The notes under the pieces are model-generated. The model had not been told where the DNA came from. It saw only the letters and a program-made list of their open reading frames with translations, and ran no database searches. Of a DNA stretch of 64,000 bases, positions 11,702 to 21,109 are shown piece after piece. Position 1 is the first letter of the stretch. Every line of letters starts with the position of its first letter. The position numbers and the translations under genes were made by a program. The DNA is from Hydrangea macrophylla (lineage: Eukaryota > Streptophyta > Magnoliopsida > Cornales > Hydrangeaceae): NCBI GenBank assembly GCA_033977485.1, contig CM066998.1:28583501-28647500 (forward strand). Direction: 5' to 3'.

Positions 11702-12166
11702 AACATCATCTTCTACCCAGAAACTTGGCAGCGACGAACAAAGATCTCGGGGTCACAATATAAACGTTCTAAACAGCATATAACACCCTAGAATCATTCC
11801 TCGAGTGAGTTAATGAACTCACCTCTCTCCGGTGGTCCGGTGGCGGCGTTCCGAGCTTGACGGCGACGGCTATGGTGAGCTCGTTCTCTCTCTCCTTCTT
11901 CTCTTTCTCTCCTCTTCTCCTCTCTGTCTTTCTTCTTCTTCTCTTCTCTTCTTCTCCTTCTGCCCAAGCACATATATATATATATATATCACACACACAC
12001 ATATGGTTACATATATATATATATATATATGGAACACACATACACACACAAGCTCTCTCTTTCTCTAACTCTAAACTGCCAAACACCACACACACACAAA
12101 ACACACGTATATATATAGGGAAACAAGAAGGGCAGGTGGCAACCACGTAAACTGAAAATACAACAT

Positions 12167-12358
12167 TCGATCGATCGAAATGAGTTCGATCGATTGAGAA
12201 CAGGTCGGTTAAGGTTCGATCGATTGAAAGAAGTTCAATCGCTCGGGAAAGGGTACACATCACAGAATCAGGTCGGCAGAGATTCGATCGCTCGAAGTAT
12301 GTTCGATCGATTGAGAAAGCACAATGTTCGATCGATTGAAGTGAGTTCGATCGCTCGA
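12167..12358. repeat. Rhythmic palindrome array, second LTR of A (U3 side)
   Basis: Copy of 6599-6790. One site has become CGATCGATTG, a single transition at a CpG. Confidence 0.9.
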
Positions 12359-12445
12359 GAAAGATTCTTCACTAAGGTTTCACACAAGCATACAGGGTCT
12401 TATTTATATAACCATGCATCCGAAAATACAGGGTATTACATAAAC

Positions 12446-13743
12446 CTACTTTAGGTTTCAATCGATTGAAACACTTTCAATCGATTGAATCTTTTTAATC
12501 GATCAAAACTTGTTCAATCGTTTAAACTCTTTGAATCGATTGGTTCAATCCCCTTATGCCTTTCCAAGTATTCTCTGAGGAGCTAAGAGTGGGACCTCCT
12601 AGGTTCTTATTATTGGCTTGGACCAGTCATTAATTTCCATGATCAAACTCTTTGATCAGCGAATTAACCAACTAACTAGTTAACGTTAACTCCACTATAA
12701 AATGATAACTGCACTCCAACGTAAAAGAATATATCTAAAGCGATAACTAGACTTGTATGGTGTACTAATGTCCCTCTGCCGTCAGCATTCATAATCATAT
12801 TCAATGCTTCTTTATGCTCTTCTTCAAGCTTTTAAGGCTTCAAAGTGGGTTTGATCCAATTTGGGTAGATTTTCCTTATGTTTTTTGGATGGTTTTCTTT
12901 CTCTAAAACTCTCTGAAAATCACTCACACAAAGTCACAATTTAATTTTCTCTCTAAGGTGAAGATCCCATTACTAACAAAGGTTTTTTCCCCCCTTTTTT
13001 TTGGGTGAGAAATGGGTTTTTGTTTATAGACAAATGGAGTGAGGGTATAAAGGTAATTTTTGGAGTGTTATAGGTATGGAAAGTGTTGACATATGAGTGC
13101 TAAACATGTACACAAAAATGGTGACATTTGGTGTATCCAATTGATCAAAATGTGCTTTTAAAGTTACATAAAAAAGTGTGATTTTCGCCAGTGCGGCACT
13201 AGATGAAGCCAAAACGACATTCGCTGAGGGCCGCCTCGTCGTATTGAGGAGGCACCTTCAATTTCTTCGATCCTTCTTCTGAAACTTCAAAAATTCATAT
13301 CTAAATCATCGTCAATCCAAAAATTGCAAATCTTATACTGTTGGAAAGTTATTGGAGTCTAGTATTTTATAAAATTGGTTTGAAATCATAAAAAAAATTG
13401 TTCGTGACCATTTTGCCATTGAAGAACCATTTTGCATTGATTTTGCTTGAAATGCATATTTTGAACTTCCGGCTCTTTCTAGTGTAAATCCTTTGATCAA
13501 AGGGATATTCTAAGGATACTTCCATATTTTGGTACATGTTTTCATACCTTAGTCAAAAATGTGTCATTCTAGGGGTATTTTGGTCATTTTGGCTTTGAAA
13601 TCGGTAGGTTTTTGAGCTAAGAAGCTTTCCGAAGAGCATGATTCATCATCAAGGATTTTGTATTCTATCGGACATCATCATCATCGATTTCAGAGGTAAT
13701 ACTCCCCCAAATTCGACAGTCGGTCAAAATCGGGGTGTCTACA
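12446..13743 (+). mobile_element. LTR E, right portion (Ogre/Tat-like terminus)
   Basis: The sequence continues from 4447 across the removed element A and ends CAAAATCGGGGTGTCTACA at 13743, where the copia RT frame resumes. This ending is typical of Ogre/Retand-type LTRs. It is followed by copia sequence and not by a primer site, so it is a 3' or solo LTR inserted in the copia element. The candidate TSD is CCTTT (13744-13748), but the left copy was not found. No coding sequence was seen. Confidence 0.5.
12457..12541. repeat. Palindrome array in LTR E
   Basis: Five AATCGATTGA-type sites with near-uniform spacing of 18-19 bp (starts near 12459, 12478, 12496, 12515 and 12533). Two sites are decayed. 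Confidence 0.75.
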
Positions 13744-14129
13744 CCTTTCTTCGAATTTCCATAGAAAACCTAGTTAGTACCTTTTCAATATAATTAACCA
13801 GCTTGAGATAATCCCATTGTCTTTCGCTTACGATCTCGAAAGAGCTTTATCTCAAGGATATAGCTTGCCTCTCCTATATCCTTCATATCAAAAGTACTAG
13901 CTAGCCAAACCTTGATTGGTGACAATGACCTTACGTCATTACCAATGAATAGAATGTCATCAACATAAAGCATAAGAAAATCCACCAACTTACCTTCACA
14001 TTTCTTTTATACACAAGGTTCATCTAGATTCTATATAAAACCAAATGACTTGATCGCTTGGTCAAATCGAATGTTCTAGCTCCTAGATGCCTGCTTAAGC
14101 CCATAAATGGACTTTTGTAGCTTGCAGAC
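13744..14129 (-). pseudogene. Ty1/copia reverse transcriptase, C-terminal fragment
   Basis: The minus strand continues the copia RT interrupted at 36060: KLQKSIYGLKQAS, then a region with stops, then LYVDDILFIGND with the catalytic YVDD. RT polymerises element cDNA in the cytoplasmic particle. The joined frame crosses the Athila insertion cleanly if one CATAC/CAGAC copy is removed. It ends abruptly at LTR E, and RNase H is missing from the window. Confidence 0.85.
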
Positions 14130-15605
14130 TGATCGGCGACGAATAGTTGCCGTTTATCGTCCTGAAGATACGCTTTGTTAGCCCATTTCATGTAGTTATT
14201 AGTTATTTTTTAATAATCATTATAAATTTTGTAGGATTTGGAGCTTTAACTTGAAAATGCATAAAAATCCATTGATTAGTGGCTTTGGAAGTCATTCTGG
14301 GCTCAAACGGTGATTCCGGTGAAAGCTGAATGCAGTAGTAGCCTTGGTAAATCGCATTTTTGGCAAGGAATACTTTGGATTTGAGAAATTTCTCTAGAGA
14401 TATAAAATGTATATCATCGAGTTACGGACGTGTGGCCGTAAACGGCGAATCAATCCGAAATCTGAGCAAAACGTTATCGCAATTCTATGAAAGTCGCGCA
14501 GTGTAGCAAAACGGACCTCACACGAGCGGGTCGCGCGAGCGACCTGTGAAAAAAAACAAAAATGAGTATTTTGTTAAATTAAAGTGCCCAGCAAAGGTGA
14601 TTTGTGCATATGACATCCAGAAACGTAAAAACAGTTGTTTTAGTGCAATTTGACTTAGGAAAGCTTCCTAAATCCTTCCAAACTCTATATAAATCCTATT
14701 CTAAATCAAATTTAAGGTTACACATCATTACACAACATTAGATACATCCATATACAACTAAAATTTCAGCCATTGAAGAGAGAAAAGCAAGGAGTAGAAG
14801 AAGAAGACCAAGGATTCCCATGGCCTCCTCCATCAACCTCTTATCATTCATCAATTCTATGGACAACTAAACTCTAGATCTAGGGTTTCAATGAAACCTT
14901 AGCCAAGTAATAGGGTGTATTTTATGTTTTTATTTTAGTTTTGTTATGTATGGATGACAGTTACATGTTCCGAGGATTTTTATAAATAAATCGTGCTTTT
15001 ATTGATTAAATCGTTACTTTCAAAATTTACTCTTGTCTTAGATCTATTTTGATGGTAGTGTGCTCAATGATCTATGCTTGTTGTGCTTGTTTAGATTATT
15101 TACATGTAATGGTGCTTAAATTGAATTGTGCTATCAAGTATCCGAATAGTCCATGCCTAGATTAGACGGACTATACCACAACCCTAGTTTAGTGTGGGAT
15201 AATTCGTGCTAACCGAAGATGGATTATGTTGGTGCTTGAACCATAGTTATTTTCTTGACGGAGGAATTGGGCTTGTAGCTACAATTCCTCATTATCACCC
15301 AACTTAATAAGCTAAAGTAATTCGTAAATACCCTTATTATGAAGCTAGTGGTGGATTTGCAATCCTAGGTTCCCTTCAAATATCTTTAAAACAACTTTAA
15401 TTGCTTTCATAATTTAGATTTACTTTTATTGTTCTTAGTTTAATTAAAATCAAATCAAAATCTATTTTTCTTAATTAATTAGATTTAGGTTTTAAAATTA
15501 AAGCACTGTAGTATTTCAATCTCCGTGGGTTCGACCTTTACTTCCACACTGCAAATCTTTAGAAAAGTAAAGTACACTTTTTATATCTTGATTCTGACAA
15601 GATCA
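14130..15605 (+). repeat. Athila-like 5' LTR
   Basis: 1476 bp. A TATATAAATCC box (about 14688) and a GAGAGAAAAGCAAGGAG leader mark a likely promoter and transcript start. A GGTCGCGCGAGCGACC palindrome lies near 14529. The LTR ends GACAAGATCA directly before the primer site. Confidence 0.92.
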
Positions 15606-15610
15606 ATTTT

Positions 15611-15628
15611 TGGCGCCGTTGCCGGGGA
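15611..15628 (+). promoter_or_regulatory. Primer-binding site, tRNA-Asp type
   Basis: TGGCGCCGTTGCCGGGGA, the hallmark Athila-clade primer site complementary to the 3' end of tRNA-Asp, lies five bases after the LTR. Confidence 0.95.
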
Positions 15629-16106
15629 TTGCAAATTACTACCTTTAGTTTTAGAATCTTAGTTTAGTTAATTCGTAAATATTAGATTACGTTTTCTTTT
15701 TCTTATTTTTCGTTTTATTTTGAGTCACTAACTTTTCTTTTTTATTTTGTAGTTTCTCGAGTCATCAAATCCTAACGTTTCCGGGAGGAATAGCTTAGCA
15801 CATCAAAGGAGCTTACACGAAAAAAAAAATAAAAAAATAAAATTCAAGTAAATTGCTTCTTGTGAAACTCGCTTTAAACCACTGTAAGTCAGGGCGCTGT
15901 GATGCACTATTTGCATTAGTTTAGGGTTAATTGCACTGCATTAGCTAGGACACCCAGGGCGCTGGGAATTGACGTGGTCACTGTATTACAGGATAATTTA
16001 TATGCATCACAGTAGTTGAGTGCTTGTTATCGTAGTTGCGTGATTGGTATTTAATTTTTTTTTTATTTGAGTCAGTTTTTGTTTTTAGTTTATTTTCTTT
16101 TAGTTT

Positions 16107-17085
16107 ATGTTTGGTACACGCTCAAGTAAACCGGAATTAAAACCCTGCGATCTTGAACTTGAACGTACATTAAGAATTAACAAGTATTCAAACATAACTT
16201 CTAGAGCTAGGTTGCAAGACAACGAATCAACGCCGATTCCGTCGTCGTTGTTTGAGGCCAAAATTCAAAGTACCCTTAAACGGTTAATGAGAACTCGAAC
16301 TTTTAAAATCGAACCGATTAAAATGGCTAACGGAAACAACAGAAATAATATGAATAATCTTAATATACCGCCACCTCCTCCACTTAAAGATTACTTTATT
16401 CCTACGACTTACACGCCACAAACATGTATCGACTTACCGGAGGTGACGACATCTCACTTTGAGATAAAGTCGTCTACCATCTCGCTACTTCTATCATTCC
16501 ATGGCCATTTAAATGAAGATTCATATCAACACTTAGGAGATTTTAAGGATATATGCTCTACTTTGAAAATTCAAAACTTAAATGATGATGAATTAAAGTT
16601 GCGGCTCTTTCCATTCTCTTTAAAAGATAAAGCTAAGTATTGGCTCCAATCTTTGGAGCCAAACACTATAAAAACATGGGAAGCATTACATACTGCATTT
16701 TTACAAAAGTTTTTCCCAATCACAAGAACAAATCGAATAAGAAAATCTATAACTAATTTTGTGATGCAAGATGGGGAAACACTTTATGACACATGGGAAA
16801 ATTTTTAAGAATTATTACGTTCCTGCCCACATCATTAGGTTCCTAAGTGACAGTTGGTACATGTTTTTAACGAGGGACTTATTCCCTCTATTCGTAATAC
16901 CGTCGATGCCGTTTGTGCAGGTACTTTCCTACACAAAAGCGCCGACGAGGCCTGAAAAATATTTAAAACTTTGAGTGAGAACTCGATGCATCAGGCTGTG
17001 TCGGTACGTTTTGAGGGATACCTTCAACCTAAGCGAGAGGTAAAGTTCGAGTCAAGTCATTCAATTAAAACTTCAAGAATTAAAT
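16107..17085 (+). pseudogene. gag: Athila-like Gag, N-terminal and capsid part (broken)
   Basis: The open frame 16107-16808 (233 codons) starts with an Athila-type N-terminus (CDLELERTLR), then a proline-rich linker and the capsid motif FSLKDKAKYWLQSLEPN followed by FLQKFFPITRTNRIR. A TAA at 16806-16808 replaces the lysine of the usual WENFKELL. The same frame then continues with recognisable Gag (VHVFNEGLIPSIRNTVDA) but several more stops to about 17085. No active product is expected. A TTTTCTTTTAG stretch just before the ATG resembles a splice acceptor. Confidence 0.85.
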
Positions 17086-17116
17086 AAAAAACTTGACCAA
17101 CTTATGAGGATGGGAA

Positions 17117-17992
17117 TTGGGTCCCCTCCACCTTCTTCAGAAGTATGTGCATTATGTTCTGAACTGTCTCATAATATCTTTGCATGTCTTTCTGCATCTC
17201 AATTCCCGGAGTTTGTTTAGCAACACGTTAATTCTATACAACAATTCCCACGGAATAATTGTAATTCTATGTCGAACAATTTTCCTAATACTTATGGACC
17301 CCAATATCAACAAAATCAATACCAACACCTACCTCCTAATCCTAACCCTCCAAGGGGTAACATTTTTGAGAAAAAGGTGTTGGCATCCCTTAATAAAATT
17401 GAAACACAAGTACAGGCACAAGCACAAATAGTGCACTCACACACACAATCCATTTGTGAAGCTTGAATCCCAAATGGGACAACTAGCTACTGCGGTGAGT
17501 CATAGAAACGAGGGTAAGTTGCCTAGTCAAACTATTCAAAATCCTATGGGACAATGTGGGAATGGGGGTTCGAATGAACAAGTAAACGCCGTCTCGACTA
17601 GGATGACTACTCGAGATGAAAAAGTTGTAATTCCGGATGAGGTTGAGAAAGATAAAAATATAAATTTGAATAAGGAAAAGGGTGAGGATGTGAGTAGAAA
17701 GAGAAAAGAAAATGAACCGGTCCCATCGAATTATATTCCGAGAATGCCATATCCACCAAACGTTGAGGGACCGTCACATTTGCCAAAGAAAAAGTCTAAA
17801 ACTGAAGATATACTCGAGGTATTCAAACAAGTTAAAATCAATATTCCTTTCCTCGATGCTATAAAGCAAATTCCCTCGTACGCTAAATGTTTAAAAGATC
17901 TATGCACTCAAAAGGGCAAAATACGGAGTCATACTCCAAAAAAGGTCTTCCTCACGGAAAATGTAAGCTCAATTTTTCAACACTCACCTTAA
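17117..17992 (+). pseudogene. Athila-like Gag, C-terminal part (frameshifted)
   Basis: This part carries the Athila Gag tail: asparagine/glutamine/proline-rich sequence, LESQMGQLATAV, LPSQTIQNP and EVFKQVKINIPFLDAIKQIP with KCLKDLCTQK. It is spread over two frames that switch near 17460. A lysine/glutamate-rich, probably nuclear-targeting segment lies in between. The stop at 17990-17992 interrupts what should run on into the protease. Confidence 0.8.
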
Positions 17993-18448
17993 AAGTATAA
18001 GGATCCTGGTACGCCAACTATTTCATGTGTCATAGGTGACACTGTCATCCATAGGGCTCTCCTTGACTTAGGAGCTAGTGTTAATCTCTTATCTTACCAC
18101 GTCTACAAACAATTAGGACTAGGTGAACTTAAACCTACGGCCGCTACAATATAATTAGCGGATCGTTCTATTAAAATCCCTAGAGGAATCGTCGAGGACG
18201 TCTTGGTTAAAGTTGATAAATACTATTATCCTGTCGACTTCATGATCCTTGACACTGAACCCGTGCTAGATGCTACGAAACACACTATTGTAATCTTAGG
18301 CCGTCCATTCTTAGCAACCACTAACGCTCGTGTTAGCTGTCGGACGGGGGTAATGAAGGTATCATTTGGGAACATGAACTTAAAATTAAACGTTTTTAAT
18401 GCTATGGATCAACCTCCTAAAGACGAACAATTGAATCCAATTACGTAA
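17993..18448 (+). pseudogene. Athila-like aspartic protease (retropepsin) remnant
   Basis: In the same frame as the preceding Gag tail it reads PTISCVIGD, then the catalytic motif LLDLGASVNLL (Asp near 18065), an in-frame TAA at 18152-18154, then VKVDKYYYPVDFMILD and the flap/C-terminal ILGRPFLATTNA. The catalytic Asp is kept but the frame is broken. No RT follows. Confidence 0.85.
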
Positions 18449-18453
18449 TACCT

Positions 18454-18666
18454 GTGAGTAATGAAAATAATATGGTGAGTAGTGAGCGGACAAATTTGAA
18501 CAATCAGGACCCCAAAGATGAATTTACTCGGAAGGTACGAAATCGAATTGACCATAATCAGGATGAGCTGGTGAATGAGTTAATACAAGGCGATATGCTT
18601 TCTGCTTATCACCGGGCTCTTCCTGATATCCTCAGGGGTACAAAATCTGAGTTATGGCCTCCATAA
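18454..18666 (+). pseudogene. Short post-protease ORF, remnant of Athila pol end
   Basis: A 70-residue frame ending LWPP, followed by CGCTTCTTGGGAGGCAACCCAAGC, which in Athila elements normally follows the integrase stop. A deletion has therefore joined the protease region almost directly to the region after pol. The peptide itself is not recognised. Confidence 0.5.
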
Positions 18667-18865
18667 ATCTTGAGCTAGAATGGTCTAGCTGAAGACGTAA
18701 AAAATTAGCGCTTCTTGGGAGGCAACCCAAGCTTTATTTTGTCAGTTTCTCTTATTTTTGGGTCTTTTTGAGTCAGTTGTGGTCTTTCTGAACAGGTTTG
18801 GGGGTCGGAGTAAATTTATTTTCGGTTTATCTACAAAAAAAAAAGTACAGAAAAAGAGGAAAATT

Positions 18866-19125
18866 GGCATCTCGCGCGCGAGGCCCGCTCGCGCGAGCCT
18901 GCCCCCTAGAGAAATTTTTTTAAAACTTTTTATATATATGAGCTTCTGTTACATCTCGCGCCTAGATTCGCGTGCACGAGGGGGTCGCTCGAGCGGCCCG
19001 CTCGTGCGATCTAGGGACTTAGAAATCCTTCTTGTATAAAACGTAAAATAAGCTTCTGCTTAAACTCGCGGAGGGATTCATGCGAGCGAGGGTTGCGCGC
19101 ACAGTCCGCTCGCGCGAGGTGGGGA
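18866..19125. repeat. CpG-rich CTCGCGCGAG palindrome cluster
   Basis: Three modules of about 95-105 bp each contain self-complementary CTCGCGCGAG/CGCTCGAGCG-like words in otherwise AT-rich DNA. A related GGTCGCGCGAGCGACC lies in the LTR (about 14529 and 34979). Confidence 0.75.
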
Positions 19126-19518
19126 TTTCTCAATTTTTCTCTTTGTTCTTTTACCTTCTGTTTCCCACACCTGTCTAGTTGTTTTTCTTTTCTGGTAGTT
19201 TTTTACAATCGAGTTTGTCTTTGTTTAGATAGTTTTGTTTCTATGTGTTTCATTACATTCTTTTAATTCTAGTTTAGTTTTTATTGATTAATAAATAAAA
19301 AAAAGAACATATGTATTATATTTTAGCCTTTATTAGTTTGTTTAATTTTCTTTTGTTAAGTATTAACAGGTGAAATAGTGCTCCATTTGGAGTAATTGAA
19401 CTTTGATTCCATATTATTGTACGTTCACCTGGTTTGTGTTTGTCGAGATCGAGGTATTATCGTTCCTTCTTTACGTACTCTCCTTTCTTTTATTTTATTG
19501 TTTCATTCGGGACAAAGA

Positions 19519-19538
19519 AAGGTTTAGGTTTGGGGGTA
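19519..19538 (+). promoter_or_regulatory. Internal polypurine tract-like sequence
   Basis: AAGGTTTAGGTTTGGGGGTA closely resembles the terminal polypurine tract at 34565-34581 (GTGTAGGTTTGGGGGTG). It may be a second plus-strand priming site in the same element. Confidence 0.5.
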
Positions 19539-19589
19539 TGCACTCACATGCACATTATATGCACCGATTTTTCAAAATTTTTTTGATAC

Positions 19590-20818
19590 TGTTTGCTAGT
19601 AGTTATGCGCGGGCGTGCCAGAACCAAAAGTGGTTCAGTGTGTGCAAACTAATTTCCTATATGCTTGAGTCAGTGATACTCAAGGCTTTTAGATCTGACT
19701 TCTAACTAAAACAATTGTGTGCGGCGAGTAGGAAAGTACCCTCACCAGAAATCCCTTGGCAGTACTGAAGCGCACAAGCCAAATAGTGTATGAGTTTACC
19801 AAGTAAAAAATCACAAACGATTAATAAAATACAGACTTTATTAAATGTTTGGAAAATACAACCAAAGAACAGATTCAGAAAAGACTGATTGTTCGTGAGA
19901 ATGAAAACAGTAAAAGAAAAATAACAAAAAGAGGGTAAACCTATTTGCTATGCTTGCAGAAAGAACATAAAAGTTGAATGCTGTTGAATGCTTTGTTGAA
20001 TGCTGTTTTCGAGAGTGACGCGGAGTGCCTTGCAGCTTGGCCTGCCTCCTTATTTATAGCGGCCATGATTGAATTCTGATTAGGAAAGGACTCCTTAGCT
20101 TGCGCCTTAAGCTACTAATTGATTGGTTAATTGAAGAAATCCTTTTATATCAATGACTCCTTGCCTTATCGTTATCTTGATTGAAGCAATCCCACCATCT
20201 CAGGGATCATCTCGCCTAAATCCAGCTGTTGGTGATAAGATTCTTTCCCAAACGGACTCGGATTTCCCCAGATCTGTAGTGACGTCACAAATGGCAGCTG
20301 TCACCAGAACTGCCTTACCTCTATTCCCATCGGCCTCATACCTGTGACTGAAGACTCATCGGACTCATGTAATGTCTTTATGCCCGATAACATCTCTCCA
20401 TGTGCTGACGTCCGATCGGGCTCACGTCACCAACCTTTATCACTTTCAGTAGATATGGTGTCCGATAGTTGGTACATTCATGTTCTCTATCTCCTCATCG
20501 GGCTCCCGTTCTGACAAATGCCCGATGAAGTCCCTTATGCCCGGCGTCTCAATCGGTCTTCAACATGTGTCCTTGCTCCATTGCTGCCACCATTAATGCC
20601 CGATAAACCACTGCGGGTCTGAGGCTGCCTATCGGGCTTCATACCATGGAATATCCAGGTTGCCTTCTCTAAACTTCTGGTGACGCTTCCTCTAAGCCCG
20701 ATGTCATCATCTACTCCGGACCAACCGGTGTCTGAAATGCCCATGCCCGACTTTCTCTAGGCCCATCTCCTCATACCAATCGGGCTAGAAAACCTTTGGC
20801 GGTTTTTAGGTGCAAACA
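19590..20818 (-). repeat. Tat element 3' LTR
   Basis: 1229 bp. It holds nine GCCCGA(T)/ATCGGGC words between 20382 and 20786, arranged as inverted pairs about 31-34 bp apart and repeated every 100-110 bp. GTGCAAACA ends it at 20818. Confidence 0.93.
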
Positions 20819-20833
20819 ATTGCCCCCCAAAAG
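20819..20833 (-). promoter_or_regulatory. Tat polypurine tract
   Basis: The minus strand reads CTTTTGGGGGGCAAT immediately before the 3' LTR, the plus-strand primer of reverse transcription. Confidence 0.8.
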
Positions 20834-20969
20834 GTCATATCAACATCCCGCCTTGATTGATGTGACACTTTAAATTTTAAACTGGCCACGCGTCGAGCAC
20901 GCAACAACTTGTCAGATTATGGAGAATCCCACCAGTCACTCCACATTTAATGCGCCATGATGGCGTCGT

Positions 20970-20983
20970 GATATTTAAATATC
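20970..20983 (+). promoter_or_regulatory. Candidate TATA box of the antisense gene
   Basis: GATATTTAAATATCA, a palindromic TATTTAAAT core, lies about 135 bp before the ATG. A CT-rich leader (CTTCTCTCTCTAAAACCTCC, 21060-21080) sits between. No LTR promoter points this way, so the gene needs its own. Confidence 0.4.
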
Positions 20984-21109
20984 ACCCATCCTTCGAAACT
21001 CCCCACAACGGCACAACCTATTTGCATTCTCTCTTCTATTCCTTAAGCATAACACAGAGCTTCTCTCTCTAAAACCTCCATCTTCTCCGACGACCCATTT
21101 CTCCCATAA

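Larger units (their letters stand above)
9302..11822 (-). other. Predicted 5' intron of element A
   Basis: In sense, the GA-rich LTR leader ends with AGAG|GTGAGTT, a consensus donor whose first intron base is the complement of 11822. About 2.5 kb later there is CTGAC (branch-point-like), a T-rich tract and ATAG|GTAGC ending at 9302, 32 nt before the upstream Gag ATG. Splicing would remove the R/U5 palindrome array, the LTR end and the tRNA primer site. The same arrangement occurs in element B. Predicted from sequence only. Confidence 0.45.
4453..12440 (-). mobile_element. Tekay/Del-like Ty3/gypsy element A (gag only)
   Basis: This is a complete LTR retrotransposon, coding on the minus strand. 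The TSD is TAAAC at 4448-4452 and 12441-12445, a perfect match. Its LTRs are 2420 and 2450 bp and differ by about a dozen substitutions plus one 30-bp unit, so insertion was recent. In sense, the LTR runs from TGTAATACCC to GGGGCGTGACA, the termini expected of plant chromoviruses of the Tekay/Del type. Inside are an initiator-Met primer site, a Gag ORF and about 1.2 kb of non-coding DNA. Protease, RT, RNase H and integrase are absent, so the element must have moved with proteins supplied in trans. Confidence 0.9.
9991..12440 (-). repeat. Element A 5' LTR
   Basis: 2450 bp, the partner of 4453-6872. Its palindrome arrays lie at 11541-11701 and 12167-12358 with the same spacing. Microsatellites (TA)n, (CA)n and (CT)n at 11875-12120 probably hold the promoter: on the minus strand a TATATATATA run precedes a GA-rich leader. 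Confidence 0.92.

Noticed and set aside
20153..20744. Short frames in the Tat LTR, identical in both copies
   Set aside because: Identity follows from LTR identity; no motif, and they lie across the likely promoter.
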